From Pseudomonas azotoformans (GTDB taxonomy: Bacteria; Pseudomonadota; Gammaproteobacteria; Pseudomonadales; Pseudomonadaceae), in NCBI RefSeq assembly GCF_001579805.1, contig NZ_CP014546.1:6758001-6822000 (forward strand): 64,000 nucleotides of DNA, given 5' to 3'. Under the pieces are notes generated by a model, which was not told the DNA's origin, searched no databases, and was given only the letters and a program-made list of their open reading frames with translations. Below, one piece after another: positions 9,192 to 17,415 of the stretch (positions are counted from its first letter, which is position 1; the number at the start of each line of letters is the position of its first letter). Made by a program: the position numbers and the translations under genes.

Positions 9192-9503
9192 GTGGAAAAC
9201 GTCAAGCGATTCAATAGCTTTGCTGAGTTTTATCCGTATTACCTGAGCGAACACGCCAACAGCACCTGCCGGCGCCTGCACTTTATCGGCACCACGCTGG
9301 TCATCGGCATTTTGGCGTATGCCATCGGCAGAGGGTCGCTGGGCTTGCTGATCGCTTTGCCCATTGCCGGTTACAGCTTTGCCTGGATCGGCCATTTCTT
9401 CTTCGAAAAGAACCGTCCGGCGACGTTTCAGCACCCGTTCTACAGCCTCTTGGGGGATTTTGTGATGTACCGCGACATGATCCTCGGCAAGGTGCCGTTC
9501 TAA
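9192..9503 (+). CDS. DUF962/Mpo1-like membrane protein
   Basis: A 103-residue protein with VENVKRFNSFAEFYPYYLSE and HFIGTTLVIGIL, the DUF962 hallmarks. Two hydrophobic segments and a conserved GHFFFEKNRPATFQHPFYS follow. The yeast relative Mpo1 is a 2-hydroxy fatty-acid dioxygenase; the bacterial role is unproven. The start is GTG at 9192 with AAAGGG 9 bases before it. An in-frame TTG at 9159 lacks a ribosome site. Confidence 0.85.
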   Translation: MENVKRFNSFAEFYPYYLSEHANSTCRRLHFIGTTLVIGILAYAIGRGSLGLLIALPIAGYSFAWIGHFFFEKNRPATFQHPFYSLLGDFVMYRDMILGKVPF

Positions 9504-9650
9504 CCGAACGACCGTTTAAACGATGAAAGTTCATCCATCTGCCGACATTAAAATCTTTTTGTCATTTGCAGTGCTGTATCCTGCCAAGGCTTTTTGAGAG
9601 CGCGGAATCACCTGCGATTGAAAAAACAGACCTTGCGAGGAGCGACGACG

Positions 9651-9779
9651 ATGCACGAGATACCTAATCTCCCCTTCCCAAGCCTGCACCCTACAGAGCA
9701 GCCAACACCGCAGCAGGCCAGTGACAAACAGCCTGAGGCCAAAGAAGCAAAACCAGTCGACAGCGAAAGCCAGGACTGA
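9651..9779 (+). CDS. Small acidic Pro-rich protein, unknown
   Basis: A 42-residue protein (MHEIPNLPFPSLHPTEQPTP at the start, ending ESQD) with a good GAGGAGC site at 9637-9643. It is Pro/Gln/Glu/Lys-rich, lacks hydrophobic segments and is probably disordered. No family is recognised. Supported mainly by the ribosome site and clean spacing. Confidence 0.5.
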   Translation: MHEIPNLPFPSLHPTEQPTPQQASDKQPEAKEAKPVDSESQD

Positions 9780-9853
9780 CGCCGTACCAGACCGTGTGGA
9801 AAGCGCAGCTTTGAGCGCTTTCCACACTGCCTGAACCCATCGAGACGCCCGCC

Positions 9854-10037
9854 ATGACCGATACCCTCCTCGACAACCCGGATACCGCTGTACTCGACGC
9901 GGGCCTTGCAGATGGTCGAGATCTGGAACCGCCTCAGCGCCGACAAACAAGCGCTGCTGCTCAAGCGTTTCGGCACCCAGGAAAACGCCCTGGCCGCCCT
10001 GGTCACCACCCAATTGCTGGCCCCTGCCCAAGCCTGA
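9854..10037 (+). pseudogene. Small conserved-looking gene split by a one-base frameshift
   Basis: The frame opened by the ATG at 9854 encodes MTDTLLDNPDTAVLDA and then turns into low-quality sequence. Another frame from there encodes MVEIWNRLSADKQALLLKRF and continues to the TGA at 10035-10037 with strongly Pseudomonas-like codons. Dropping one base of GGGCC at 9901-9905 joins the two into a 60-residue helical protein. The product is unknown. The same string is disrupted in trkH, yciO and the TIGR03761 gene. Confidence 0.6.
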
Positions 10038-10141
10038 CGTCTTTCTGAGCGGAGGTTTTTGCGTTTTACCGCCCTGCGCAAGCCAAACCACCGGTATCAT
10101 TAGCAGCCTATCTTTACCTGCCGCGACAGTGGACCTTTCCC

Positions 10142-11338
10142 ATGCCCGATACCCAGCGCCCCATGGCGGTCACGCTGCAAGTTGTTTCCATCGTGTTGTT
10201 CACCTTCATTGGCTACCTGAATATCGGCATTCCCTTGGCCGTGTTGCCGGGCTATGTCCACAGTGAGCTGGGTTACGGCGCGGTGGTTGCCGGCCTGGTG
10301 ATCAGCGTGCAATACCTGGCTACCCTGCTCAGCCGCCCGTATGCGGGCAAAATCATCGACAACCTGGGCAGCAAGCGCGCCGTGCTGATCGGCCTGGCTG
10401 GCTGCGGCCTGAGCGGTGTGTTCATGCTGCTTGCGGCGTGGTTTTCCAGCCTGCCGGCCTTGAGCCTGGGCAGCCTGTTGATTGGCCGCCTGGTCCTTGG
10501 CAGCGCGGAAAGCCTGGTAGGTTCGGGCGCGATCGGCTGGGGCATCGGACGGGTCGGTGCGCAGAACACCGCCAAGGTGATTTCCTGGAACGGCATCGCC
10601 AGCTACGGCGCGCTGGCCGTCGGCGCGCCACTGGGCGTGTTGCTGGTAAGAAATTTCGGGCTGTGGAGCATGGGCGTCAGCATTATCTTGCTGGCCATCG
10701 TCGGCCTGCTGCTGGCCTGGAACAAAGTCGCTGCACCAATCGTTGCCGGCGTGCGCCTGCCCTTCATGAATGTGCTGGGCCGCGTATTGCCCCATGGCTG
10801 TGCCTTGGCGCTGGGTTCCATCGGCTTTGGCACCATCGCCACCTTCATCACCTTGTATTACACCACCCAGCACTGGGATAACGCGGTGTGGGCCCTGAGC
10901 CTGTTCGGCGCCAGCTTTATCGGCGCACGGTTGTTGTTCGGCAACCTGATCAACCGGATCGGCGGCTTTCGCGTGGCAATTGCCTGCTTGTCGGTGGAGA
11001 TCCTCGGTTTGCTGTTGCTGTGGCTGGCGCCGGACGCCAACCTGGCCCTGGCTGGCGCGGCGTTGAGCGGCTTTGGCTTTTCCCTGGTGTTCCCGGCGCT
11101 CGGGGTGGAGGCCGTCAACCTGGTGCCAGCATCCAGCCGCGGCTCGGCGGTGGGCGCCTACTCACTGTTTATCGACCTGTCGCTGGGCATCACCGGACCG
11201 CTCGCCGGGGCCGTGGCAGCCGGCTTCGGCTTTGCGTCGATCTTCCTCTTCGCCGCCCTTGCAGCCCTGGGTGGTTTGCTGCTGAGCCTGTACCTGTACC
11301 GTCAGGCACCCAAGGCCCGCGAGGCGCGTGACGACTAA
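10142..11338 (+). CDS. MFS transporter (YfcJ/YhhS-like)
   Basis: A 398-residue, 12-helix major facilitator. The loop 2-3 motif is present in altered form ([19 protein letters not shown]), as is the YhhS/YfcJ block [21 protein letters not shown]. Substrate cannot be inferred; relatives are annotated as sugar or drug efflux carriers. The ribosome site is weak. The TAA overlaps the stop of the convergent arfB gene, so the two share a tail-to-tail junction. Confidence 0.88.
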   Translation: MPDTQRPMAVTLQVVSIVLFTFIGYLNIGIPLAVLPGYVHSELGYGAVVAGLVISVQYLATLLSRPYAGKIIDNLGSKRAVLIGLAGCGLSGVFMLLAAWFSSLPALSLGSLLIGRLVLGSAESLVGSGAIGWGIGRVGAQNTAKVISWNGIASYGALAVGAPLGVLLVRNFGLWSMGVSIILLAIVGLLLAWNKVAAPIVAGVRLPFMNVLGRVLPHGCALALGSIGFGTIATFITLYYTTQHWDNAVWALSLFGASFIGARLLFGNLINRIGGFRVAIACLSVEILGLLLLWLAPDANLALAGAALSGFGFSLVFPALGVEAVNLVPASSRGSAVGAYSLFIDLSLGITGPLAGAVAAGFGFASIFLFAALAALGGLLLSLYLYRQAPKAREARDD

Positions 11339-11751
11339 AAGTCGACCTTGCCGCGCCCGGCCTTGATGCTGCCGCGCTTGGTCTTGGATTCGAGACGGCG
11401 CTTTTTCGAGCCCAGGGTCGGCTTGGTCGGGCGGCGTTTCTTCTCCACCTTGGTAGCGCTGAGAATCAACTCCACCAGACGCTCCAACGCATCCGCGCGG
11501 TTCTGCTCCTGGGTCCGGTATTGCTGGGCCTTGAGCACCAGCACGCCTTCACTGGTGATGCGGCTGTCGCGCAGCGCCAGCAAGCGCTCCTTGTAGAACT
11601 CCGGCAGCGACGACGCGGGGATGTCAAATCGCAGGTGCACGGCACTCGACACCTTGTTGACGTTCTGTCCACCAGCGCCCTGGGCACGAATGGCGGTCAG
11701 CTCGATCTCGGCGTCGGGCAGCTGCACATTGTTGGAAATCACCAGCATCAA
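11335..11751 (-). CDS. arfB: ArfB (YaeJ), stalled-ribosome rescue peptidyl-tRNA hydrolase
   Basis: A 138-residue class-I release-factor-like protein with the catalytic GGQ motif ([20 protein letters not shown]) near residue 27. It has the basic C-terminal tail ([20 protein letters not shown]) that enters the mRNA channel of stalled ribosomes. Length and layout fit ArfB. Two adjacent ATGs (11749-11751 and 11746-11748) could serve as start. Confidence 0.95.
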   Translation of the reverse strand: MMLVISNNVQLPDAEIELTAIRAQGAGGQNVNKVSSAVHLRFDIPASSLPEFYKERLLALRDSRITSEGVLVLKAQQYRTQEQNRADALERLVELILSATKVEKKRRPTKPTLGSKKRRLESKTKRGSIKAGRGKVDF

Positions 11752-11760
11752 TCAAAAACC

Positions 11761-12444
11761 TTAAGCAACGGACAAGCCCAACTCGGACAACAACATCGAC
11801 GCCTGGGCTTTGGAAATCACGGCGCCTTTGAACAGTTTGGCATCATTCAGGCGAAACCCGCTTAAATCCGCCCCCCGCAAGTCGGCGCCAGCAAAATTGG
11901 CGCCGTTGATACGAGCGTGGGCCAGGCTGCAATCGATCAGTTCGGCCTTGCGAAAGTCGGCATCCGACAAATCGCTGTCGGAGAAATCCAGGTTATTCAG
12001 CACGGTGCGGGCAAACGACAGCCCGGACAAGAAGGCGCTGTTCAACCGCGTTTCGCTGAAGCTCAAGCCCAGCGAGGCGCAATGGGTGAAATTGGCGCCG
12101 GTCAACTTACAGTGCTCAAAGCTCGCCTGGGACAGCTTGCTGCGCTGCCAGCGGGTGTTGTTCAGATCGCAGCTATGGAAGTGCGCTTCCAACAGGTTCG
12201 CCGCTTCGAAAATGGCGAGACTGGCGCGGCAGCTTTTCCACTGGGTGCCTTCCAGGCGCGAACCGAGAAAGGAGGTCTGGACCAGGATGCAGCGTTCGAA
12301 CACCCAGTGATCCAAGGCCATGCGCGACAGATCAGCGCCGCTCAAATCCACTCCGATCAGGCGCAAGGGGCCACCATGCTGGTCGACCAGGTCTTCCAGT
12401 TCATCGCGCTGCAAGGCGCCGCCGTCGATGTCGGTGTGTTGCAT
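11761..12444 (-). CDS. Pentapeptide-repeat protein (Qnr-like fold)
   Basis: A 227-residue protein made largely of A(D/N)LXX repeats (GVDLSGADLSRMAL, TGANFTHCASLGLSF, GANFAGADLRGADLSGF), forming a right-handed quadrilateral helix. Length is close to Qnr proteins, which mimic DNA and protect gyrase, but no functional claim can be made. The ATG at 12444 follows a GGAGG site; an upstream in-frame start would extend through the aroP terminator. It lies 9 bases upstream of arfB and is probably co-transcribed with it. Confidence 0.85.
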   Translation of the reverse strand: MQHTDIDGGALQRDELEDLVDQHGGPLRLIGVDLSGADLSRMALDHWVFERCILVQTSFLGSRLEGTQWKSCRASLAIFEAANLLEAHFHSCDLNNTRWQRSKLSQASFEHCKLTGANFTHCASLGLSFSETRLNSAFLSGLSFARTVLNNLDFSDSDLSDADFRKAELIDCSLAHARINGANFAGADLRGADLSGFRLNDAKLFKGAVISKAQASMLLSELGLSVA

Positions 12445-12501
12445 GGGGCCTCCAGGCACGCTGAAAAAACGAGGGGCGATTCTAACCTGCCCCTGCACAC
12501 A

Positions 12502-12527
12502 AAAAACCCGGCATGGCGCCGGGTTTT
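12502..12527 (-). terminator. Rho-independent terminator of aroP
   Basis: On the minus strand, AACCCGGC, a short loop and GCCGGGTT precede a run of T, 18 bases beyond the aroP stop. Confidence 0.85.
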
Positions 12528-12544
12528 CTGTTGGAGAAAAGGTC

Positions 12545-13966
12545 CTACTCCAGAACCGTCCCCGTTGTGCCCATGGCTGCGCGGGCACTGCGCTTGTTCT
12601 TGACCCAGTAACACACCGCCATAAACGCCACCCACACCGGGATCGCGTACACCGACACCTGGATCCCCGGAATCATCAGCATGATCACCAGGATAAACAC
12701 CACGAACGCCAGGCACACATAGTTGCCGTACGGGTACCACAACGCCTTGAACAGCGGCACCTGGCCGGTGCGGTTCATGTGTTGGCGGAACTTGAAGTGG
12801 GAGAAGCTGATCATCGCCCAGTTGATCACCAGCGTGGCCACTACCAGCGACATCAGCAGTTCCAGCGCGTGTTGCGGGATCAGGTAGTTCATCAGCACCG
12901 CCACCAGGGTGATCGCCGCCGACGCGAGGATGGAGCGTACCGGTACGCCGCGCTTGTCGATCTTCGCCAAGGCCTTGGGCGCATCGCCCTGCTCGGCCAT
13001 GCCCAACAGCATGCGGCTATTGCAGTAAGTGCCGCTGTTGTACACCGACAGCGCGGCGGTCAGGACCACGAAGTTGAGGATATGCGCAGCGGTGTTGCTG
13101 CCCAGCATCGAGAACACCTGCACGAACGGGCTGCCGCTGTAGGCGTCGCCGGAGGCGTTGAGGGTGGTGAGCAGGCTGTCCCATGGCGTCAGCGACAGCA
13201 GTACGACCAGCGCACCGATGTAGAAGATCAGGATTCGATAGATCACCTGGTTGATCGCTTTCGGGATCACGGTGCGTGGCTGGTCCGCTTCAGCGGCGGT
13301 GAAGCCGAGCATTTCCAGGCCGCCGAAGGAGAACATGATGATTGCCATGGCCATCACCAACCCGCCGACGCCATGGGGGAAGAAACCGCCGTGCTCCCAC
13401 AGGTTGGTCACCGAGGCCTGTGGCCCGCCGCTGCCGCTGACCAGCAAATAGCTGCCCAGGGCGATCATGCCGACGATGGCCACCACCTTGATAATGGCAA
13501 ACCAGAACTCGGCTTCACCGAAGACTTTGACGTTGGCCAGGTTGATCAGGTTGATCAGCACAAAGAAGGCGGCGGCCGAGACCCAGGTCGGGATCTCCGG
13601 CCACCAGTAGTGCACATATTTGCCGACCGCCGTCAGCTCCGACATGCCCACGAGGATGTACAGGATCCAGCAGTTCCAGCCCGACAGGAACCCGGCGAAA
13701 CCGCCCCAGTACTTGTGGGCAAAGTGGCTGAAGGAACCGGCGACCGGCTCTTCGACGATCATTTCACCGAGTTGGCGCATGATCATGAAGGCAATGAAGC
13801 CGCAGATGGCATAGCCCAGGATCATCGACGGGCCGGCGGATTTGAGCACCCCGGCCGAGCCGAGGAACAGGCCGGTGCCGATGGCGCCACCCAGGGCGAT
13901 CAACTGGATATGCCGGTTTTTCAGGCCGCGTTTCAGCTCGCCTGAAGAGGAAGGGGGAACACTCAT
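12545..13966 (-). CDS. aroP: Aromatic amino-acid permease AroP
   Basis: A 473-residue APC-superfamily permease with LKRGLKNRHIQLIALGGAIG at the N-terminus and long stretches matching E. coli AroP (GQLGEM-type MRQLGEMIVEEPVAGSFSHF, SFGGLEMLGFTAAEAD, VYNSGTYCNSRML). About 12 helices. It should import Phe, Tyr and Trp with protons. The ATG at 13966 is preferred over the upstream in-frame start at 13984. Isolated by its own terminator. Confidence 0.92.
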   Translation of the reverse strand: MSVPPSSSGELKRGLKNRHIQLIALGGAIGTGLFLGSAGVLKSAGPSMILGYAICGFIAFMIMRQLGEMIVEEPVAGSFSHFAHKYWGGFAGFLSGWNCWILYILVGMSELTAVGKYVHYWWPEIPTWVSAAAFFVLINLINLANVKVFGEAEFWFAIIKVVAIVGMIALGSYLLVSGSGGPQASVTNLWEHGGFFPHGVGGLVMAMAIIMFSFGGLEMLGFTAAEADQPRTVIPKAINQVIYRILIFYIGALVVLLSLTPWDSLLTTLNASGDAYSGSPFVQVFSMLGSNTAAHILNFVVLTAALSVYNSGTYCNSRMLLGMAEQGDAPKALAKIDKRGVPVRSILASAAITLVAVLMNYLIPQHALELLMSLVVATLVINWAMISFSHFKFRQHMNRTGQVPLFKALWYPYGNYVCLAFVVFILVIMLMIPGIQVSVYAIPVWVAFMAVCYWVKNKRSARAAMGTTGTVLE

Positions 13967-14604
13967 GAAAAGGCTCTCACGCAAGGTTTGATGATGTTGA
14001 ATGCAGGTTGCTGCCTTGAATTACCGACTCAAGCAGCGCCGCTCAAACCCCAGCGCAAGCACCAGGAGTACAGCGTCTTTCTAACGGTCATGCGTCACCT
14101 GTTTGTTTTTATCTGTGACGAAATCGAACCCGTCCGGCTCGTGGCCAGGCGGAGTGATCAGGGTGGGTAAACCCTGGGGTCTTGGCCTTTTGCGTGGTTA
14201 CGCAAGGGGGTCACAGTAAAACGCGGCGGATTGTACACCGCTCGCCAGCTTGGGGGCGCCCTCGAGAGACGAGTGCGACGATCTGTCAGGTAATCCTTAC
14301 AGGGCCGGGTCAGCCAATAATGTCGCCATTTACTCGTAAATTAATCGTTACAGCACGGAAAATTAACGTTACAGCCGTAATTTTGAGGAAAATTGTCGCT
14401 CGGAAATTTCCTACAATTTAGCCTGCGTAGTTCCCTGAATTTGCTAAAGAAAAATTCAAACACAAAAAACAGAACAAAAAATCCAAATGAAACCGTGTCA
14501 ATAAAAATTTTGCATTTTGAAACACTCTCTCCTAGGTTCTTCCCACTTGCCAGCGAAGCCCGTTGGCAAGCCGTTCTCAAACAACGTCCTCTAGGAGATA
14601 CACC
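13967..14604. other. Intergenic region, AT-rich in its right half
   Basis: No convincing gene. The left part carries the aroP leader. From about 14330 to 14530 the sequence becomes strikingly A+T-rich compared with the rest of the chromosome, with two copies of CGTTACAGC (near 14346 and 14368) and long A runs. This is likely a strong upstream-element-type promoter for the peptide gene at 14605, or imported DNA. Confidence 0.6.
14546..14570 (+). repeat. Inverted repeat in the leader of the peptide gene
   Basis: CTTGCCA (14546-14552) and TGGCAAG (14564-14570) form a perfect 7-bp stem with an 11-base loop, 35 bases before the peptide ATG. It may be an mRNA hairpin or an operator. Confidence 0.5.
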
Positions 14605-14742
14605 ATGCAAGCACTGGAAAACGACCTGGAAACCGAACTGCAACTCGACGATTGGTTTGAAGCGCCGACCCATGAGGCCGCCGTTGAAATGATGCAAGCC
14701 GACGCCGTTGTGCCGTTCGGCACCGCGATGTGGCCATTCTAA
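14605..14742 (+). CDS. 45-residue acidic peptide, possible precursor peptide
   Basis: ATG at 14605 behind a good AGGAG site (14593-14597). The product starts MQALENDLETELQLDDWFEA and ends VVPFGTAMWPF. The acidic helical N-terminal part followed by a short hydrophobic tail with a duplicated PF motif looks like leader plus core of a modified peptide. No known RiPP class is recognised and there are no cysteines. The gene is followed after 73 bases by an M29-like peptidase gene in the same orientation, suggesting a two-gene unit. Confidence 0.6.
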   Translation: MQALENDLETELQLDDWFEAPTHEAAVEMMQADAVVPFGTAMWPF

Positions 14743-14815
14743 ATATCGGCAGGCATCCGGCAGGTGCTGTGCACGGCATCTGCCTCCTTACCCAAGGCAC
14801 AGAAGGAAACACGTC

Positions 14816-15775
14816 ATGGACAAGGCCCGCGCCGTCGAACACTTTCTCTACTACCTCGCGCACCACCCGGCCCTCAATGGCCTGAGTCGCCCCACCGTGC
14901 TGCTGGGCCATACCGAGCGCTACGACGCCATCGCCCAGGCGATCACCCACAGCAGCGCCGCACGCTTCAACTTCCAGGTGCAGCGCCTGGACCTCGCCGC
15001 CAGCGACACCCTGGCCGAGGCCATCGAAGCTTGCGACCTGTACCTGTTTCTCTACGACTCTTCCACCCTGCCCAACCCTCGCGCCGAAGGCCCGAACTTT
15101 ATCCGCGCCCTGCAGGGTGTGATGGCCGAACACTGGAAAAAATCCCTGCTGTTCAAGGACTACGGCGACTACTTCTACGACACCTTCAGTGTAGAGCCCC
15201 AGCGTATTGCCGACCTCAACGCCACGCTGATCCGGCGCATGTCGCAAGCCACGGTGCTGAGCTTTACCGACAAGCACGGCTCACGCCTGGAAGCGCCGAT
15301 GAGCAGCATCAAGAAGTGGACCAATATCAACGGCATCGGCAACCACGACCTGGCCCCCGGCGAGATCGCCACTCACAGTGAAGCCATCAATGGCCAAGTG
15401 AGGTTTGTCGGCACCTTTCTCAGCACCATCCCGTTTGCGCGTAAATATGGCGTGCTGGCGTCACCACTGGAGCTGTGGATCGAGAACTCGACCATCTGCA
15501 GCGTGGCCAGTGAGGTGCCGGGGCTGGCAGATGATTTCAACAAGTACCTGAATGCCAACCCGTCGAACCGTCGCGTTGAGGAATTGGGGATTGGCACCAA
15601 TGAAGGCGTGAAGGATCTGTATGCGCGCAATGCCGGGTTTGAGGAGCGCCACTGTGGGCTGCACCTGGGTTTGGGGGGCGGGCAGAAAGGCAGCCATCAC
15701 TTGGATCTGATCTTTGCCAGTGGGGTGTTGGCGTTGGATGACAAGCCAGTATTCGATGGGACTTTTGCGTTCTGA
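14816..15775 (+). CDS. M29-like (aminopeptidase T family) protein
   Basis: A 319-residue protein starting MDKARAVEHFLYYLA behind GAAGGA. The C-terminal third carries the metal-binding pattern of M29 aminopeptidases: IENSTICSVAS, VEELGIGTNEGV, FEERHCGLHLGLGGG and GSHHLDLIF, supplying Glu, His and Asp ligands. The N-terminal half is diverged. M29 enzymes remove N-terminal residues using two metal ions. Next to a tiny peptide gene it could mature or degrade that peptide; this is inference. It ends at a strong bidirectional terminator. Confidence 0.7.
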   Translation: MDKARAVEHFLYYLAHHPALNGLSRPTVLLGHTERYDAIAQAITHSSAARFNFQVQRLDLAASDTLAEAIEACDLYLFLYDSSTLPNPRAEGPNFIRALQGVMAEHWKKSLLFKDYGDYFYDTFSVEPQRIADLNATLIRRMSQATVLSFTDKHGSRLEAPMSSIKKWTNINGIGNHDLAPGEIATHSEAINGQVRFVGTFLSTIPFARKYGVLASPLELWIENSTICSVASEVPGLADDFNKYLNANPSNRRVEELGIGTNEGVKDLYARNAGFEERHCGLHLGLGGGQKGSHHLDLIFASGVLALDDKPVFDGTFAF

Positions 15776-15790
15776 CAAATGCTGTGCATA

Positions 15791-15821
15791 AAAAAACGCC
15801 AACCCGAGGGTTGGCGTTTTT
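15791..15821. terminator. Bidirectional terminator between the M29-like gene and rluB
   Basis: AACGCCAACCC, GAG loop, GGTTGGCGTT, flanked by an A run on the left and T run on the right, so it can serve both convergent genes. Confidence 0.9.
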
Positions 15822-15835
15822 GTGCAGCACTTACA

Positions 15836-17047
15836 TCACTGCGGCTTCTTGCGACCAAAACCAGGACGCTGACCCGAACCGGCCGGGGCGCCACGGCGCT
15901 TGCCCGACGGCTCGTCCGCGACCAGTTTCGGGCCAGGGCGCTTGTTCGCCGCCGGCTTGGCTGGACGCTTGGTGCTGGCGTTATCGGCCGGGCGATCCGC
16001 TTCACCCCGGTTGCTGCGACCACCGGCCGGGGCCGGGCGCGGTGCACGTGGCGCACGTTCACCTTCCTGGCGCGATGGCGCGGTTGGGCGACGCTCACCT
16101 TCGATCTGCGGCTCACGGGAGATACGACCGCCGGTTGCCGGTGCATTCAGCGCCGGGCGCAGGGTGCGGGCCACACGCTCGGTACGTGCCACAGGACGCG
16201 ACGATTTGCGCTGCATACGCTCAAGCTTGTCTTTGCTCTTGGCGTTCATCTGCGGCATCGCGACCGGTGTCAGGCCGACTTCGGCACTGAGGATGTCGAC
16301 TTCGTACTGGCTCATTTCGCGCCAGCGGCCCATCGGCAGGTCGGAGTTGAGGAACACCGGACCGAAACGCACGCGCTTCAGGCGGCTGACCACCAGGCCC
16401 TGGGATTCCCACAGGCGACGCACTTCACGGTTACGCCCTTCCATCACCACGCAGTGGTACCAGTGGTTGAAACCTTCGCCACCTGGCGCCTGCTTGATGT
16501 CGGTGAACTTGGCCGGGCCGTCTTCCAGCACCACGCCCGCCTTGAGGCGCTCGATCATCTCGTCATCGACTTCGCCACGTACACGCACGGCGTATTCGCG
16601 GTCCATCTCGTAGGACGGGTGCATCAGGCGGTTGGCCAGTTCACCGTCAGTGGTGAACATCAGCAAGCCGGTGGTGTTGATGTCCAGACGTCCGATGTTG
16701 ATCCAACGACCTTCTTTGGGCTTGGGCATCTTGTCGAACACGGTCGGACGGCCTTCCGGGTCGTCACGGGTGCAGATCTCGCCGTCCGGCTTGTTGTACA
16801 TGATCACGCGACGCACCGATTCGGCGGCCTCTTCACGCTTGATGACCTTGCCATCAATGGTGATTGCATCGTGCAGGTCGACGCGCTGGCCGAGGGTGGC
16901 CTCGACGCCGTTGACCTTGATGCGCTTCTGGGTGATCCAGGCTTCGACGTCGCGGCGCGAGCCCACGCCGATACGCGCCAGCACCTTTTGCAGTTTTTCG
17001 CCTGCTGGGCCGATTTCCTGGCTGTCGTTCTGGTCTTTGTCGTTCAT
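15836..17047 (-). CDS. rluB: RluB, 23S rRNA pseudouridine(2605) synthase
   Basis: A 403-residue enzyme with an N-terminal S4 domain (KLQKVLARIGVGSRRDVEAW) and the RsuA-family catalytic motif (INIGRLDINTTGLLMFTTDG, Asp in GRLD). A typical VVMEGRNREVRRLWESQGL block follows. After about residue 270 comes a long basic, Pro/Arg-rich disordered tail usual for Pseudomonas RluB. ATG at 17047 has GGGAGG 8 bases before it; the GTG at 17056 overlaps that site. Last gene of the rnm-yciO-scpAB cluster. Confidence 0.94.
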   Translation of the reverse strand: MNDKDQNDSQEIGPAGEKLQKVLARIGVGSRRDVEAWITQKRIKVNGVEATLGQRVDLHDAITIDGKVIKREEAAESVRRVIMYNKPDGEICTRDDPEGRPTVFDKMPKPKEGRWINIGRLDINTTGLLMFTTDGELANRLMHPSYEMDREYAVRVRGEVDDEMIERLKAGVVLEDGPAKFTDIKQAPGGEGFNHWYHCVVMEGRNREVRRLWESQGLVVSRLKRVRFGPVFLNSDLPMGRWREMSQYEVDILSAEVGLTPVAMPQMNAKSKDKLERMQRKSSRPVARTERVARTLRPALNAPATGGRISREPQIEGERRPTAPSRQEGERAPRAPRPAPAGGRSNRGEADRPADNASTKRPAKPAANKRPGPKLVADEPSGKRRGAPAGSGQRPGFGRKKPQ

Positions 17048-17191
17048 CTTAAGCACCTCCCGGTGGGTCGATTCAGGCGTGGCCTGAAGAGTGTTGAAAG
17101 CGGGGCTTTGGCCGAATAGCTCGGCAAAGGGTCGCGAATCATACGCGCATGGTGCGCGTTGCGCATCAGAGACTAGTCGATAACACCCTAA

Positions 17192-17383
17192 TCATTTGCT
17201 TTTCCGCCGACCGGTGGCGCCCAGGGCCAGCAATCGGAGTTCGGCTTCGGCCAGGACCGTGCGTTTGTCGGCCTTGTCGAGTTTCTTCCAGGCGCGGATC
17301 TCGCGCTTGCTGCGGCCACAGCCGACGCAGATGTCGGCGTTGAATTTGCAGAGGCTGATGCAGGGGTCTTTGGTGGAACTCAT
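17192..17383 (-). CDS. DUF1289 family small protein
   Basis: A 63-residue protein with the DUF1289 cysteine pattern (DPCISLCKFNADICVGCGRS), probably binding a metal, and the helix REIRAWKKLDKADKR. ATG at 17383 with AAAGGA upstream. It sits between scpB and rluB in the same orientation. Confidence 0.88.
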   Translation of the reverse strand: MSSTKDPCISLCKFNADICVGCGRSKREIRAWKKLDKADKRTVLAEAELRLLALGATGRRKSK

Positions 17384-17415
17384 GGGCAATCCTTTTTAAG
17401 AACAGTCAGATTGCG

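Noticed and set aside
12320..13945. Plus-strand open frame of 541 codons opposite aroP
   Set aside because: His/Gln/Asp-rich antisense translation typical of a shadow; aroP on the minus strand has clear motifs.
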